From positions 16,219,090-16,283,089 of the forward strand of contig JALIGW010000014.1 in NCBI GenBank assembly GCA_023053685.1: a stretch of DNA of 64,000 nt, written 5' to 3'. The translations under genes were made by a program, and so were the position numbers. Within the stretch, counting starts at the first letter, position 1. Each line of letters begins with the position of its first letter. Below, piece after piece: positions 32,276-43,199 of this stretch. The notes beneath the pieces were generated by a model. That model was not told where the DNA came from and did not search any database. It worked only from the letters and a program-made list of their open reading frames with translations. Source of the stretch: Diadophis punctatus similis. Lineage: Eukaryota; Chordata; Lepidosauria; Squamata; Dipsadidae.

Positions 32276-32985
32276 TGAGAAGGGTTGGTTTTCTTCACTT
32301 TAGTATCCCTACTCTAGGGAGGCATGCTTGCTTGGGACATATCCTAAATCTCTGTTCTAAACCAAAAGCACCTATGACAACCAACAAAGTCAAAAGCCAC
32401 ACACCGAAATGATAAGAATCCTATTTGCCTACCAACATTAAGCCATGCTTAAAAATCCAGTCTTCTATCACTTACCTGGGAGTAAGTCCCAATGAACTGA
32501 GTAAACCGGTAAGGGAACGGAGCTGAACATCCCAACTGAAAGTGTTGGGATGAGAATAAAACCTCATAGAGGCAATTTGGATCTTTACTTGGAATTCAGA
32601 CAGTTAGAAATAAAGCCAAGATTAAATATCTAATAGAAAATATTTATTTCAGTATAAAAACAATAAATCCTGAATAATTATATCTTTGCTAAGAAACGCA
32701 ACCGTTCAGGTCAAGAGCCAAGTCAGAAGAGAATTAATGGTGGATCAGGAATGTGGATATGCGTAGAAGATCATATCACGTGTTCTGCTTGTATTGGAAT
32801 GTACCATAATATTAAGATAGGGGTGCATCACCCTGCATAGACATTTACAACTGATAATATTCACACCGTGACAGAAAGTATGGCTTATGGTACTCAAAAA
32901 TGCCCTGAAAAAGGTGGTCTGATGAATAGCAAAGCCAAGTATTTTAGAAAGTTTAAATATTCTACCTATTAGACAGTGCATCTTT
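32276..32985. other. No feature recognised
   Basis: No repeat end or exon was identified; AT-rich. Confidence 0.4.
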
Positions 32986-33024
32986 AACTTTAACAGATTA
33001 ACAGAGTTGGAAGGGGCCTTGTAG

Positions 33025-33225
33025 CAGGGGTGAAATTCAGCAGGTTCTGACAGGTTCTGGAGAACCGGTAGCAGAAATTTTGAGTAGTTCGGAGAATCGG
33101 CAAATACCACCTCTGGCTGGCCCCCGAGTGGGGTGGGAATGGGGATTTTGCAGTATCCTTCCCTTGCCACGCCCACCAAGCCACACCCACAGAACCGGTA
33201 GGGAAAATGTTGAATTTCACCCCTG
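33025..33225. mobile_element. hAT-type element in CR1
   Basis: CAGGGGTGAAATTCAGCAGG to GTTGAATTTCACCCCTG. CCTTGTAG is duplicated exactly (33017-33024 and 33226-33233). The interior repeats GAACCGGTAG near both ends and contains CCACGCCCACCAAGCCAC. Confidence 0.92.
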
Positions 33226-33281
33226 CCTTGTAGGTCATCTAGTCCAACCCCCCTGCCCAAGCAGGACACCCTACACTATTT

Positions 33282-33377
33282 TGTAAAAAAATAATCTTTA
33301 TTGAATTTTCCATTAAAAAAAGAATACACAAATATATATACAAAATAAATAAATAAATGGAAACATATAACATATAA
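33282..33377 (-). mobile_element. Very short L1-type 3' fragment
   Basis: The 96-bp AT-rich insert is bounded by CCTACACTATTT on both sides (33270-33281 and 33378-33389), a 12-bp duplication. On the minus strand it reads AAAATTCAATAAAGATTAT and then an A-rich end. It is a severely 5'-truncated LINE insertion. Confidence 0.72.
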
Positions 33378-33770
33378 CCTACACTATTTCTGACAGATGG
33401 CAGTCCAGTCTCTTCTTGAAAGGTTCCAGGGGTGAAGCTCCCACAACTTCCGAAGGCAAGGTGTTCCATTGGTTGATTGTTTTCACTGTCAGAAAGTTCC
33501 TCCTTATTTCTAGGTTGAATCTCTCCTTGGTCAGTTTCCATCCATTATTCCTTGTCTGGGCTTCGGGTGCTTTGGAAAATAGCTTGACCCCCTCCTCTCT
33601 GTGGCAGCCTCTCAAATATTGGAAGACTGCTATCTGGTACTTCTCTTCACTAGACTAGCCTTGCCCAGTTCCTGCAACCATTCTTCATATATTTTAGTCT
33701 CCAGTCCCGTGATCATCCTGGTTGCTCTCCTCTGCACTTTTTCTAGAGTCTCAACATCTTTTTTTACAGT

Positions 33771-34630
33771 ATATACTGTAGTATATATCTCATCTCCCTC
33801 CTCTTCCAAGCAGGGTCTGCCACAACTCACACGGTTCTATTCATTGTTATACATGTAGTGCTTGGGTTATGATGGCAGTTGAGATTGGGACTGCCGTCGT
33901 TAAGTGATGCCGTTGTAAAGCATGACATCACCTGACTGTATCACTTCGCAACGACAATCTGGCAGTCCCGATTGCTGTTGTAACACCAGGATGTGAGGGT
34001 GGTTAATGGGAGTTGGGGGGCTCTCAGGTTAGGAGCATGGGGTCTCTCGCACAAGTGTTGGGGGGAGGCTGGGGGGGCCAGTGCAGGCCGGGGTGGGGGG
34101 TGCGGGTGGGAGAGAAAGTGGGAGTGATTTACAAGAGGGACTTGTGACCTTCCCTGCCAGCTTCTCCATTGATTTCTTTGTGGGAAGGTGGCAACTGGTG
34201 ATGCCAGGAGTGCGGTTCCTGCAATATTGCCGTTGTGGGCACTCAGGGCACAATCTCATGATGCAGGAGTTGCGATAGCCGGTTGCAGATCCATTTTTCC
34301 AGCGCTGCCAGAATTTTGCACAGGTCGAATGAATTGATGTCAACTGATGACCAGCTATACCCCCAGAATTCCAAAGTATCTCACAGAAGTTTACATCATA
34401 AAAGCAAAGCATGTTTTTAAAGATGAAACAAAACTTTGCAAAGCCATTCGACAATCATACAACACACACAATTTATTCCTTGAAGTGCCCCCAGAACTAC
34501 TCAGATTTTAGACGCTTTTGGAAGCTTGTAAAGACTAATTTCCAGAAGGAGGTTGTCCTGTATCAAGGGAGCTGCAACTGAAAAACTTGTGCAGAAGCCC
34601 CCCATCCCTTCACCATAATGACCTGGGTGG
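33771..34630. other. Probable diverged DNA-transposon remnant; no gene
   Basis: GTCGTTAAGTGATGCCGTTG and CACTTCGCAACGACAATCTG near 33895-33960 recall the mariner-like MITE interior, but I could not place the ends. No exon was seen to 34630. Confidence 0.4.
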
Positions 34631-34638
34631 GACTGGGA

Positions 34639-35147
34639 CAGGGGCGGGTTCCAATTTTTTTTACTACCACTGTGGGGGTGGCTTATTTTGTGGGTGTGGC
34701 TTGCCAGCCATGTGACCGGGTGGGCGTGGGCCTTGGGAGCTTGGCAGCGGCTGGAGAAGTGGGGAGGCATTGCCCACCCGCAACGCAACCCCCGCAGCGG
34801 GAGCAGCAAGACCGTGGCAGCGGTTCTTCTAGGAGGCTCCGTCCGGCCTGAATGCTTCTCCCCATTCGATGATCCTAGGATCCTGCCGCCCGTTCTTTCA
34901 GCCTCTCACACGATCCCTCAGCCATCCTCCCCTGCTTGGACTCACTGTGGGGTAGGAAGGCAGCGCATGTGCAGTGCCGGAAGCTCGGCTTCTGGGCATG
35001 CACAGAAGAAAATTTTAAAAAAATGTAAAAAATTTTTTTTAAAAAAATGGCGGTGCCCAGGCACCGGCAACTGACGGTACTGTGATGTCACCAGCAGGCC
35101 GCTACCGATGTTATAGAGTGGACTGCACTGGTAGGAACCCACCACTG
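34639..35147. mobile_element. hAT-type element, CAGGGGCGGGTTCC family, copy 2
   Basis: 509 bp, CAGGGGCGGGTTCCAAT to GGTAGGAACCCACCACTG. GACTGGGA is duplicated exactly (34631-34638 and 35148-35155). The interior closely matches copy 1 (10740) but lacks about 120 bp. Confidence 0.92.
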
Positions 35148-35155
35148 GACTGGGA

Positions 35156-35820
35156 GCTATTAAAAGATGTTGGCAAAATGGACACACAACCAATTCAGCA
35201 GGCTGCTTCTGTGCCAAGAACGCGATACTAAAGCATGTAAAGCTTGACATGAGAAAACCAGCGCTCTGAAATATACTCCGCACCCAACTTTACAATGCAG
35301 CAACAAGAATATCCCACAACTGCAGTGGCCCTGATCTGTGAATACACAAACTGTGGTAATTCTGCACCAGTTACAACTCTCAAGTAGACTAGAGGCAACA
35401 TCTCCTACAGCAGACAGCAGCAATCTACATGAATGGTGATAAAGTTTATGCATTACACATATGTGGCTCGTTAAAACTAAAGAAAATGTAGTTTTTACCC
35501 AGAGCAGAAGGGAGAAGTTGGAGGGGAGGGGACGGCAGAGTTTTGCAGGAATTCCCCTAGAGAGGCCTTCCCTACTCCCTGTGCCCCATTCCTGGAAGAG
35601 TGAACTGGAAAACCCCTCTGGGACACTGCCCTTCCTCCTTCTTTTTCTTTGCACCAAATGATCAATGATCACTTTCCACTGCCACCATAGGAAGGAATGG
35701 GGAATATTCCTTGGAGTAGGCTCTCCTACCAGAAACTGGTCTTTGCACTCAACACCTGAGAAATGAAAGCTATAAGAAGATGGCTGCAAAACATATGGAA
35801 GGGAAAGAGGACAGCAAATG
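35156..35820. other. No gene recognised
   Basis: The minus frame 35160-35831 is open for 223 codons but shows no domain I recognise. Its composition looks non-coding, and it ends at the solo LTR. Confidence 0.4.
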
Positions 35821-36289
35821 GGTCTGTGCATGTTAGATTCGCGTGCAAATGAAGAGGCGAGTCACAGGAACGGTTCAGCATCTTTACTGTCTATTAGCTA
35901 GAACTAATACGGACTGCCGGCAGGCTGCAGGGAAGCCGCTTTTTTTTTTTTTTTTTTTTTTTCCAAAAAGTTTTATTAGTACAAAATTACATAGATAATA
36001 GCTAAACATTAAATAGAAAGTACAAACATTTTTTTTAATTTTTCTCCCCCCTAACCCACCCCTTTCCCTCCCCCCTCCCCCCCCGGACTTCCCAGAGAGA
36101 GTACAGGGCATAATATCAATAAAATAAATTTAAATTAAATTAAAAATTTTTGACTTCCACCTTATTTTTTTAAAACTTCAACTCCAAATTGTACACTAAT
36201 AAAAATTCCTTCCTCCTCCTTTCAATCATCTACCCTTCACAACATTTCTTCACTGTTAACTAAGAATTAAATGATTATTACATAAATGA

Positions 36290-36780
36290 TGACTAAGTAT
36301 TAAATACAAAAACCTTAAACTTCATCATAAAATCAATCAGTATATAAATAACTTACTATTACTATATATCAGATTATAAGCACTAATTCCAAACTTTAAA
36401 TAACCTTCCTCCCAAAAAAAAAAATGTTAAATCTAATTGTAATATTTTATAACTGGATAGATAACAATTCCAAATCTTTCTCACAATTAAATAAAACTTA
36501 AATTGATATTACACAAAAAATAACTAAATAATAATACAAAAACCTTAAACTTCATCATAAATTCTACCACTCTATTAGTAACAAAATGTTACTATGTATT
36601 AAATTATTAGGTTCAAAAAAGTTCTAAATCTTTAAAAAGAATTAATAATACTTTGAATAAGCCCCCCAAAAAAAACAAAAGAAAAAAAAAAGAATGCAAG
36701 AAGTAAAGAAAAGAAAAAAAAATTAAGGAAAGAAGGGAAAAAGAAAAGTACAGTCATAATGGCAACCATCTGTCCAATAA
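36290..36780 (-). repeat. Imperfect internal repeats in the 3' region of the L1-derived element
   Basis: AAAAACCTTAAACTTCATCA occurs at about 36308 and again at about 36539. AATAATACAAAAACC-type flanks suggest an old duplication of roughly 230 bp. The region is very AT-rich, with no open frame of note. Confidence 0.6.
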
Positions 36781-36783
36781 ACT

Positions 36784-37941
36784 TCAACACTGCATCTTGT
36801 TGTATCTTGATGATGGTTGCATCTTTTTGTAACTTGATAATTTTGTAGTTGTCAGCTCGCCTCCCATCTGACCCCGATCTTCCATCTCCTTTTCCAGACT
36901 GTAGACATCTGTCTGGCTCTGCCAATCATTTAAATTTTGTAAATCTGTTTCGATTTGAAGAGGAAGGGATGGCTTTCCCTCCTCCTCCTCTTTTGTTTTC
37001 ATACATCTTTCCTCTGGAATCTTGGATATATCAGCCTTTAAGACGTTGACATAAAATTCAGTAGCTTTCTTTGTTGTATTAAGCCGATATCTTTTTCCCA
37101 GAAATTTCACTGCAACTCCTGTTGGTGCTTCCCATTTGTAATGTAAATTTAACCTTTTAAATTCATCAATCAGAAAGGTATAATCTTTTCTGGCTTTGAG
37201 CATTTTAGAGGGAATTTCTTTCCATATCATCAGTTCCTGGCCATTCACCTGCAGGTTATTTTTAAACGTCGCCTGTATAATCCTATTCCGTAAGGCTCTT
37301 GTAGTAAAGTATATTACAATATCCCTTGGTAGGTGTTTTTGTTTTGCATACCAGGAGTTGATTCTATATATTTTATCAATTTGCCTGGCTAGTTCTTCTT
37401 TAGACAGTCCAGACACCTGCTCCAAAGCTTCCACCATCCTTCCTTTCAAATCTTCATATAATCCTTCTTTCAACCCCCTGACCCTTATGGCAAATTCCAT
37501 GGATCTGAATTGCGTCATTAACACCTCTGTTTCAAAATTTGCAATGTCATTTTGTATTTTATCTATATATTCTACTGAAGTTGTCAAAACTTGTTTGTTT
37601 TCTTCAATGCGGTTTGCCAAAACTTCAATATTTGTTGCTAGACCTTTACATACCTCCAACACATCATTTCTAATTTGTTGGTCAATATTCTTTAAAGCAG
37701 CCTGCATTTTATTATCTATTTCACTAATTTTTTGGTTAAATTCAACAATAAGTTCATCTTTCATAATCTTTAAGGTACTTATTAAATTTTCAGGTGTTAA
37801 AGACTTTGGGGGTGTTAACTCAGTGGTAAGTTGCATTTTAGAAATATAACCAGATGAATAATCCATTCTTTTATTCAAAACAATCTTTCCAGATTTTGAA
37901 GCCATTTTAGTATTTCCAGTGGTGAACAAAGAAAAAGCCAA
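36784..37941 (-). CDS. LINE-1 ORF1p-like RNA-binding protein
   Basis: The 385-codon frame is intact. L1 ORF1p is a trimeric RNA chaperone that coats L1 RNA. The N-terminal half (about residues 45-165) is rich in heptad-like Leu/Ile patterns, fitting a coiled coil. It is followed by FRSMEFAIRVRGLKEGLYED, the start of the RNA-binding module, and then RDIVIYFTTRALRNRIIQA. The C-terminal domain is seen in LMIWKEIPSKMLKARKDY and WEAPTGVAVKFLGKRYRL. The length fits vertebrate ORF1p (about 340-400). Another methionine at residue 13 is a possible start. The frame lies at the 5' end of the retroelement, after a GC-rich 5' UTR. It has no ORF2 partner, so it could only be mobilised in trans. Confidence 0.85.
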   Translation of the reverse strand: MAFSLFTTGNTKMASKSGKIVLNKRMDYSSGYISKMQLTTELTPPKSLTPENLISTLKIMKDELIVEFNQKISEIDNKMQAALKNIDQQIRNDVLEVCKGLATNIEVLANRIEENKQVLTTSVEYIDKIQNDIANFETEVLMTQFRSMEFAIRVRGLKEGLYEDLKGRMVEALEQVSGLSKEELARQIDKIYRINSWYAKQKHLPRDIVIYFTTRALRNRIIQATFKNNLQVNGQELMIWKEIPSKMLKARKDYTFLIDEFKRLNLHYKWEAPTGVAVKFLGKRYRLNTTKKATEFYVNVLKADISKIPEERCMKTKEEEEGKPSLPLQIETDLQNLNDWQSQTDVYSLEKEMEDRGQMGGELTTTKLSSYKKMQPSSRYNKMQC

Positions 37942-38731
37942 GCCTCTAGTTAAAGTTCTTTTAAATTTCTTTTAAAATTCTTTCAAATTCCAAAGCCAGA
38001 TAGAATTTTATTTTTAAAAAATTGTCAGTTATTATTTAATCCAGAATCGGGAGACAGAGAGAGTAAAGCCAACTTTCAAAATCAAAAATTTCCATAAGAA
38101 AAAAAGCTGCTAGGGAAACGAAAGTTACTTTCACTTCTCCTCCCACTTTCTCCGATCGCCATGTTGTAGCCTAATAACTGTTACTTAGTTTCTTCCGAAG
38201 TGAAAATCAGCAGTGGAGTTGAAAGAAAAAAAAAATCTGTACTTGCCCTTTAAAATCCTGTCTCTCTCTGTCTGCTTGTTTAAACAAATAAGTAGTTGTA
38301 ATCCCATTCACGAAGCAGCGGGTGGTCACAGCATATTGCTCCGCAAAAGCGGAGGTTTCCAAGTCCCCGGAGCAAGAGACAGGCTGGCTGGGGAGCCCTC
38401 ACCTTTCGCGCCCCTAGCTGACACTTGGGGCACTAGGGGGGGCTCTACCCCACCTGTCCGGCTCTCATCTCTCCCCTTTGCCCGGGGCAGAGACTTTCAA
38501 GCCGCCAGACAGCTGTTCTGGCGGCTTTAACGGGGAAAAGGAAAGGCGCTCAACGAGGAGCGTCCGCGATGCAGCGATCCGGAACCGGAAGTCCAGGGAA
38601 GCCGCTTTTAAGGGCTTCCCTGAAGCCTGCTAGCCACTGACAGGAATTTATTTCTCCCGCCACTAGATTAGCCAATCAGCGGCGGGTATGCAAATCACTA
38701 CTATGTCGGTCCGTCTATCTGTAACAGTGCA

Positions 38732-39420
38732 CAACCTGTTTGCACAGGCACACTGGTCCTGGAGGCACACATCTTCCAGCCTGACCTCCGTTTCTGACCT
38801 TATTTACTCTGTGCCTCCACTTTTTCTGGAGCATATAAGAGAGAACACCAGGGCATCCTGATGTGACTACAGAAAAAGCCTGACTTGGATCAGATTGTGT
38901 TTAATTGCACATTTTTATTAGGGAATCCTTTCCCATCCTAAAATCCAACTGATTTAGAACATCAACAATGGGCTTTGCACATATGACAAGTTTTATCCAG
39001 AAGCCAAATCTTGCTAGGTCAGTAGCGCTACCAATTTAATGCACTGCCTGCTACTCAGCAAGCACTTCCTGTAGATGTCAACCCCTTCTCGTGTCAGGGG
39101 CAAAATGTAAGACTCAAGCCATCACAACTGCAGGCATCCAGAACTGCTGAGAAAGCTACTTCTCAGTCACAGGAACTGGAGTCTCCTGGCCCCTGTTTCC
39201 ATGAGTGAAAGATGGGGGCAGAGCGCTTGTCATAACTATTGTTCTTACATGTTGGACTCCATAACGGTTCTGGACCCATGTGGTCCATTCACATGGATTC
39301 TGCAGTAGTGAAGTTGGGTTTTATTTGGCAAGATTGAACTTGTAAGTGGCCTTGTTCCTGCACTGGTGGAAACTGGCCTCACTCTGCCTCCCAGTTCCTG
39401 AGGGCAAAGCCTTACTATGG
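38732..39420. other. No gene recognised
   Basis: No conserved exon or repeat end could be identified. Confidence 0.4.
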
Positions 39421-39428
39421 CCTCTACC

Positions 39429-40105
39429 CAGTGGTGGGTTCCTACCGGTGCGGTCCACTCTATAGCACCGGTAGCGGCCCACTGGTGACGTCACAGTACA
39501 GGTGTGGTTGGTTGCCGGTGCCTGGGCGCCGCCATTAAAAAAAAATAATTTTTTTTTTTAAAAATTTCTTCTGCGCATGCCCAGAAACCTGACAATTAAG
39601 TCTTTCCCCATCCCTTTGCTTGAAAATAATAAGAAGCTCGCATTTGACACTTTTCCTTCACTTTTGCCTAAAACTTCCCAAAGTGGGCATTTTCCGAAAG
39701 CTTAACCTTTTATACTGTTAATTTTATACAGTTTTATACTGCTATTCTTTAGACTAAAACATTGAGGACTGTTAAAAGATACTGTTCTTTTAACAGTCCT
39801 CAATATTTTCATCTAAGGAATCCATGACTGAAACCAAAATGCTGTATGAGACTTGCTTGTCTTTTAACTATAGCATTTTCTGCATATAATAAAAGGTTGC
39901 TGTGTTGCCATGGTGTAACACGCACTTTGCATGCAAAGCTTTTCATGTAAGGTATAAAATAGCAAAAATAGTAGTAACATCTCTCTGAAATAACTAATAT
40001 ATGATCGGCAAGCCGTGCCCACCCGGTCACATGGCCGGCAAGCCACACCTACAAAATAAGCCACGCCCACAGAGTGGTAGTAAAAAAATTAGGAACCCGC
40101 CCCTG
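39429..40105. mobile_element. hAT-type element, CAGGGGCGGGTTCC family, copy 3, altered core
   Basis: 677 bp in the opposite orientation, CAGTGGTGGGTTCCTACC to TTAGGAACCCGCCCCTG. CCTCTACC is duplicated exactly (39421-39428 and 40106-40113). The outer 150 bp on each side match the other copies. The centre (about 39585-40000) is AT-rich and unrelated to the GC-rich core of the others. Confidence 0.92.
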
Positions 40106-40421
40106 CCTCTACCCCAAGAACCGTGATTAAGGATGTATCTTCTGGGGATCCCCGCTTCAACCTAATCATCTGAAAAACAAAACCCAGCAGGCAAGCAACA
40201 GCCTGCTAATTGTAGCCCAAAGGAGAGAAGGATCATAGAGGCAGAATATCTGAGCAGTGATTAGAACTATTGTGAAAAAGGTCCAATACCACAATGCGGA
40301 CATCGTATCACAGGTTTTAAACAAAACGAGGAAGGAATGATGCTTTTGCCTCTGAATATGTTTCCTCTAAGCAAATGATCAGATTTGTATTTAAACATAT
40401 GTTTTGCAAAAGGCAGAATAC

Positions 40422-41004
40422 TAAGGTGACCAACTTTTTTACAATGAAAAGGAGGACAAATAAATTGGAAAAAAAATCGTAAATAAAAGAAACATTTTAT
40501 TCATTGCAACAATAATACACTATAATATGATATATGCATAATAAAAACATTTGTAACATTTTATATTGTAATTATGCTTGCATGCCTGTGAATTATTATT
40601 TAAATGAGTACTTTTCCATTGAATTAATATTTTTTGTCAATGTATCATCTTCTAACAATATATTGGAAATATCTGAACAAGAAATATCCTTTATATTGAA
40701 TTTTACGGCAAGTGCTGCAGCTAGAGTATCAACATAACATAAGAAGTAAACAAAGCCACTTGCATGTGGCGCTCTCTCTCAAGGTCTCCCGTGCGGAGTG
40801 CATGCGTCTCATAATTGCGTCTTATACCGCACTGTACCGAGCCTTGATGAATCGTTATGTCAAATACAAATACGTCACATAACGCGCAACAGATTAGTCT
40901 TCAAATATCGAAAAGGAGGACATGTAGGAGGACACTTTTCGAGGGAGGACAGAACTTACAAAAGAAGGACTGTCCTCCCTAAAGGAGGACGATTGGTCAC
41001 CTTA
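40422..41004. mobile_element. hAT-type element, GGTGACCA family
   Basis: 583 bp, TAAGGTGACCAACTTTTTTA to ATTGGTCACCTTA. AGAATAC is found on both sides (40415-40421 and 41005-41011). The core is AT-rich, with GGAGGAC repeats near both ends, so it differs from the GC-rich relatives at 5916 and 44520. Confidence 0.75.
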
Positions 41005-41011
41005 AGAATAC

Positions 41012-41817
41012 GCTTGAAAATTAGGAAGGGGAGGCTGAAGAATGTGAGTGGGTTGGTGGAAATTTTGGTTATTTCAGGAATTGAAATGGGATGAGGCACT
41101 GTTGCAATGCCACTTTCTGGACACCTCTTTTTGGGGAAGACGACTGGAGGACGACTTCAAACCATTTTTTAAAAGAAAGATTGATATGAGTTTTTTGTGT
41201 ATCTGCCTTAAGGCTGTAATAAACTGATTTGAACTCAGCTATTTTTTAAGAATTTGGGTATAAAAAGATAGCCGGTGGTAGTGTTCAAATGTCTACCAAA
41301 CAACACAGACATTCGTTCTTCTTTGTGTGTGCAGGCAGAGAAAGTCCACTTGAAAAATACCCACTTGGGAAAAGCATTTCCCCTGGAGGTCCGCAAAGCA
41401 AGGGCAGGAAGGAACATTTCCCACGCACAAAGGTGGGTCACATCCAGCTGTCAGCCACGCTTCTGTTGCAGAGAGTCCAGGCAGAAGAAAGCCTGCCTGC
41501 TCTGGCCAGACTCAGCCAGCCCGATGAACAGCTGGATTAGGAGAGACCCAGACGGTGGGAGTTGGCAGTCTGGGCAAGCCCGGGCTGGCTGATAGCAGCA
41601 ACTCACACAAGTGTGGGCACGTGTATACGTGCGCAAGCATGTGTGATCACATGATAAGAAGTGAAATATGAGCTAATGATGACTGCTGTCCAAATGTTTC
41701 CAGTCCCTGCTGGGGTGGGGGTGGGAGAGCTAGAAAGGATTGGCCAATGCAGCTTTTAGCAGAAGCATGGAGACCAAGAGCTAAAAGAAGGGGATTTCCC
41801 CAAACGACGGGCCTTCC
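41012..41817. other. No gene recognised
   Basis: Short frames on both strands near 41235-41640 have no known motif. Confidence 0.4.
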
Positions 41818-41970
41818 CATAGATACGGCTGTGGAAATTCTCAATCATCCAGCTCACGGCTGTCCCAAATGTGCTTCCTCCCACCCACACCCGCCCCAAA
41901 GGCAACTGGAGTGCCTTGGTTTTTTTCCTTTGAAAACATTTCACTCCAGGAAGCTTCTTCAGTTCTAATT
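41818..41970. repeat. Interspersed repeat, possibly Penelope-like, diverged
   Basis: GGAAATTCTCAATCATCC, then GGAAGCTTCTTCAGTTCTAA match the repeats at 29778 and 57193. Confidence 0.4.
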
Positions 41971-42082
41971 GAGTGGTGGGGAAAGGAAGGATGGATTTTC
42001 TTAGTTATCAACCAATCATTAGCACTCAGAGAGAAACTGTATCCTCAGAGTCACCTGAATCAGTGTGCAAACCAGTGTGGAA

Positions 42083-42715
42083 TCATCTTATTTATTTTTT
42101 TTATTTTTTATTTTTATTTATTTCTGTCAAGTACGTGTTGGTAATATACATAGATGTAACATTGTTTATATACATAAGATGGGTACTGATAAGAGGGAAC
42201 ATTAGGACAGGGACGGTAGGCACACTGGTGCACTTATGCACGCCCCTTACTGACCTCTTAGGAATCGGGTGAGGTCCACAGTGGGCAGTCTAAGGGTAAA
42301 GTTTTGGGGGTTTGGTGACGAAACCACAGAGTCAGGTAGTGAGTTCCAGGCATTTGCCACTCTGTTGCTAAAGTCGTATTTTCTACAGTCAAGTTTGGAG
42401 CGGTTCACTTTGAGTTTGTATCTGTTGTGTGCTCGTGTATTGTTGTGGTTGAAGCAGAAGTAGTCGTTGACAGGAAGGACGTTGTAGCAGATAACTTTAT
42501 GAGCTATGCTTAGGTCGTGCCGAAGGCGACGTAGTTCTAAGCTTTCTAAGCCCAGGATTTCAAGTTTGGTTGCGTAAGGTATTCTGTTGCGAGTAGAGGA
42601 GTGGAGGACTCTTCTTGTAAAGTATCTCTGGACACTTTCTAATGTATTTATGTCTGATATGTGGTGTGGGTTCCAGACAGATGAGCTGTATTCAAGGACT
42701 GCTGAATCTTAGGAC
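42083..42715 (-). mobile_element. L2/CR1-superfamily LINE, 3' part with T-rich tail
   Basis: The reverse strand encodes QRYFTRRVLHSSTRNRI, LEILGLESLELRRLRHDLS and the NAWNSLPDSVV-type block, then the UTR and an AAATAAAT tail at 42083-42122. It is near-identical to the copies at 9195 and 49034. Confidence 0.88.
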
Positions 42716-43190
42716 TGCTGAAAGGACTGTTATAAACATCACCCATCTCCTGTTTCCAACGATGTAAATTAACATTTAAAAGCTAGATGAGAGAGATGTC
42801 TTTCTGCCATTTTCCCCAAATATAGTTCCCTTCCCATTCCGTTCGCTGGTGCCACCCACGGGACGGGAGGCCTTCTCCTGCACTCCAGGTAGTGGAGCCT
42901 TGACCGAAGTGCCTGGGCAAATTCCCCATTGCAAAATTAAAACTGAAAAGAGGAAATGCATTCGCACAGGAAGTTGCCGCCTTTTCATGAAGACCGTTTT
43001 CCATCAGTTGCCAAAGGAAGGAAATGCTTCGTCTGCTTCTCCCCATTTTATAAAACCGGACCAGTCTCAGATGACATCACCTTCCAGGTTTCTTCATCTT
43101 TCTTCACAGACAGGAGAACAGAGGCGACATGGCCTCCTGTCTGGGAGCATTTTCTACTCCAGGATGAGCAGCGTTCCTGGGCCAGGCAAT
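42716..43190. other. No gene recognised
   Basis: No repeat ends or convincing exon. Confidence 0.4.
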
Positions 43191-43199
43191 GGTCTGGGT

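Larger units (their letters stand above)
32990..33770 (-). mobile_element. CR1 LINE 3' end hosting two insertions
   Basis: The reverse strand encodes ETLEKVQRRATRMITGLE, LQELGKASL and NLEIRRNFLTVKTINQWN, then the CR1 terminus. A hAT element (33025-33225) and a short L1 tail (33282-33377) are inserted near its 3' end. Confidence 0.87.
35944..38593 (-). mobile_element. ORF1-only LINE-1 element (half-LINE-like)
   Basis: The insertion is bounded by a 16-bp duplication, CAGGGAAGCCGCTTTT (35928-35943 and 38594-38609). On the minus strand it has a 5' UTR starting GGACTTCCGGTTCCGG and an intact ORF1 (37941-36784). About 840 bp of AT-rich 3' region follows with a G-rich polypurine stretch near 36050-36095, then AATAAA (35972-35977) and a poly(A) of about 22. 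No ORF2, endonuclease or reverse transcriptase is present. The features match a full-length transcript retroposed by L1 machinery. A post-insertion deletion of ORF2 is the alternative. Confidence 0.82.
35831..38726. mobile_element. Solo LTR split by an L1-derived element
   Basis: Left part 35831-35943 starts TGTTAGATTCGCGTGC; right part 38610-38726 ends CTATCTGTAACA. GTGCA is duplicated exactly outside (35826-35830 and 38727-38731). With the insertion and its duplicated target removed the LTR is about 231 bp, close to the 246-bp gypsy LTRs at 49783. No internal region is left. Confidence 0.8.

Noticed and set aside
35160..35831. Minus-strand frame of 223 codons
   Set aside because: It has no recognisable domain or splice context, and begins at the solo LTR boundary. 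Not enough support.
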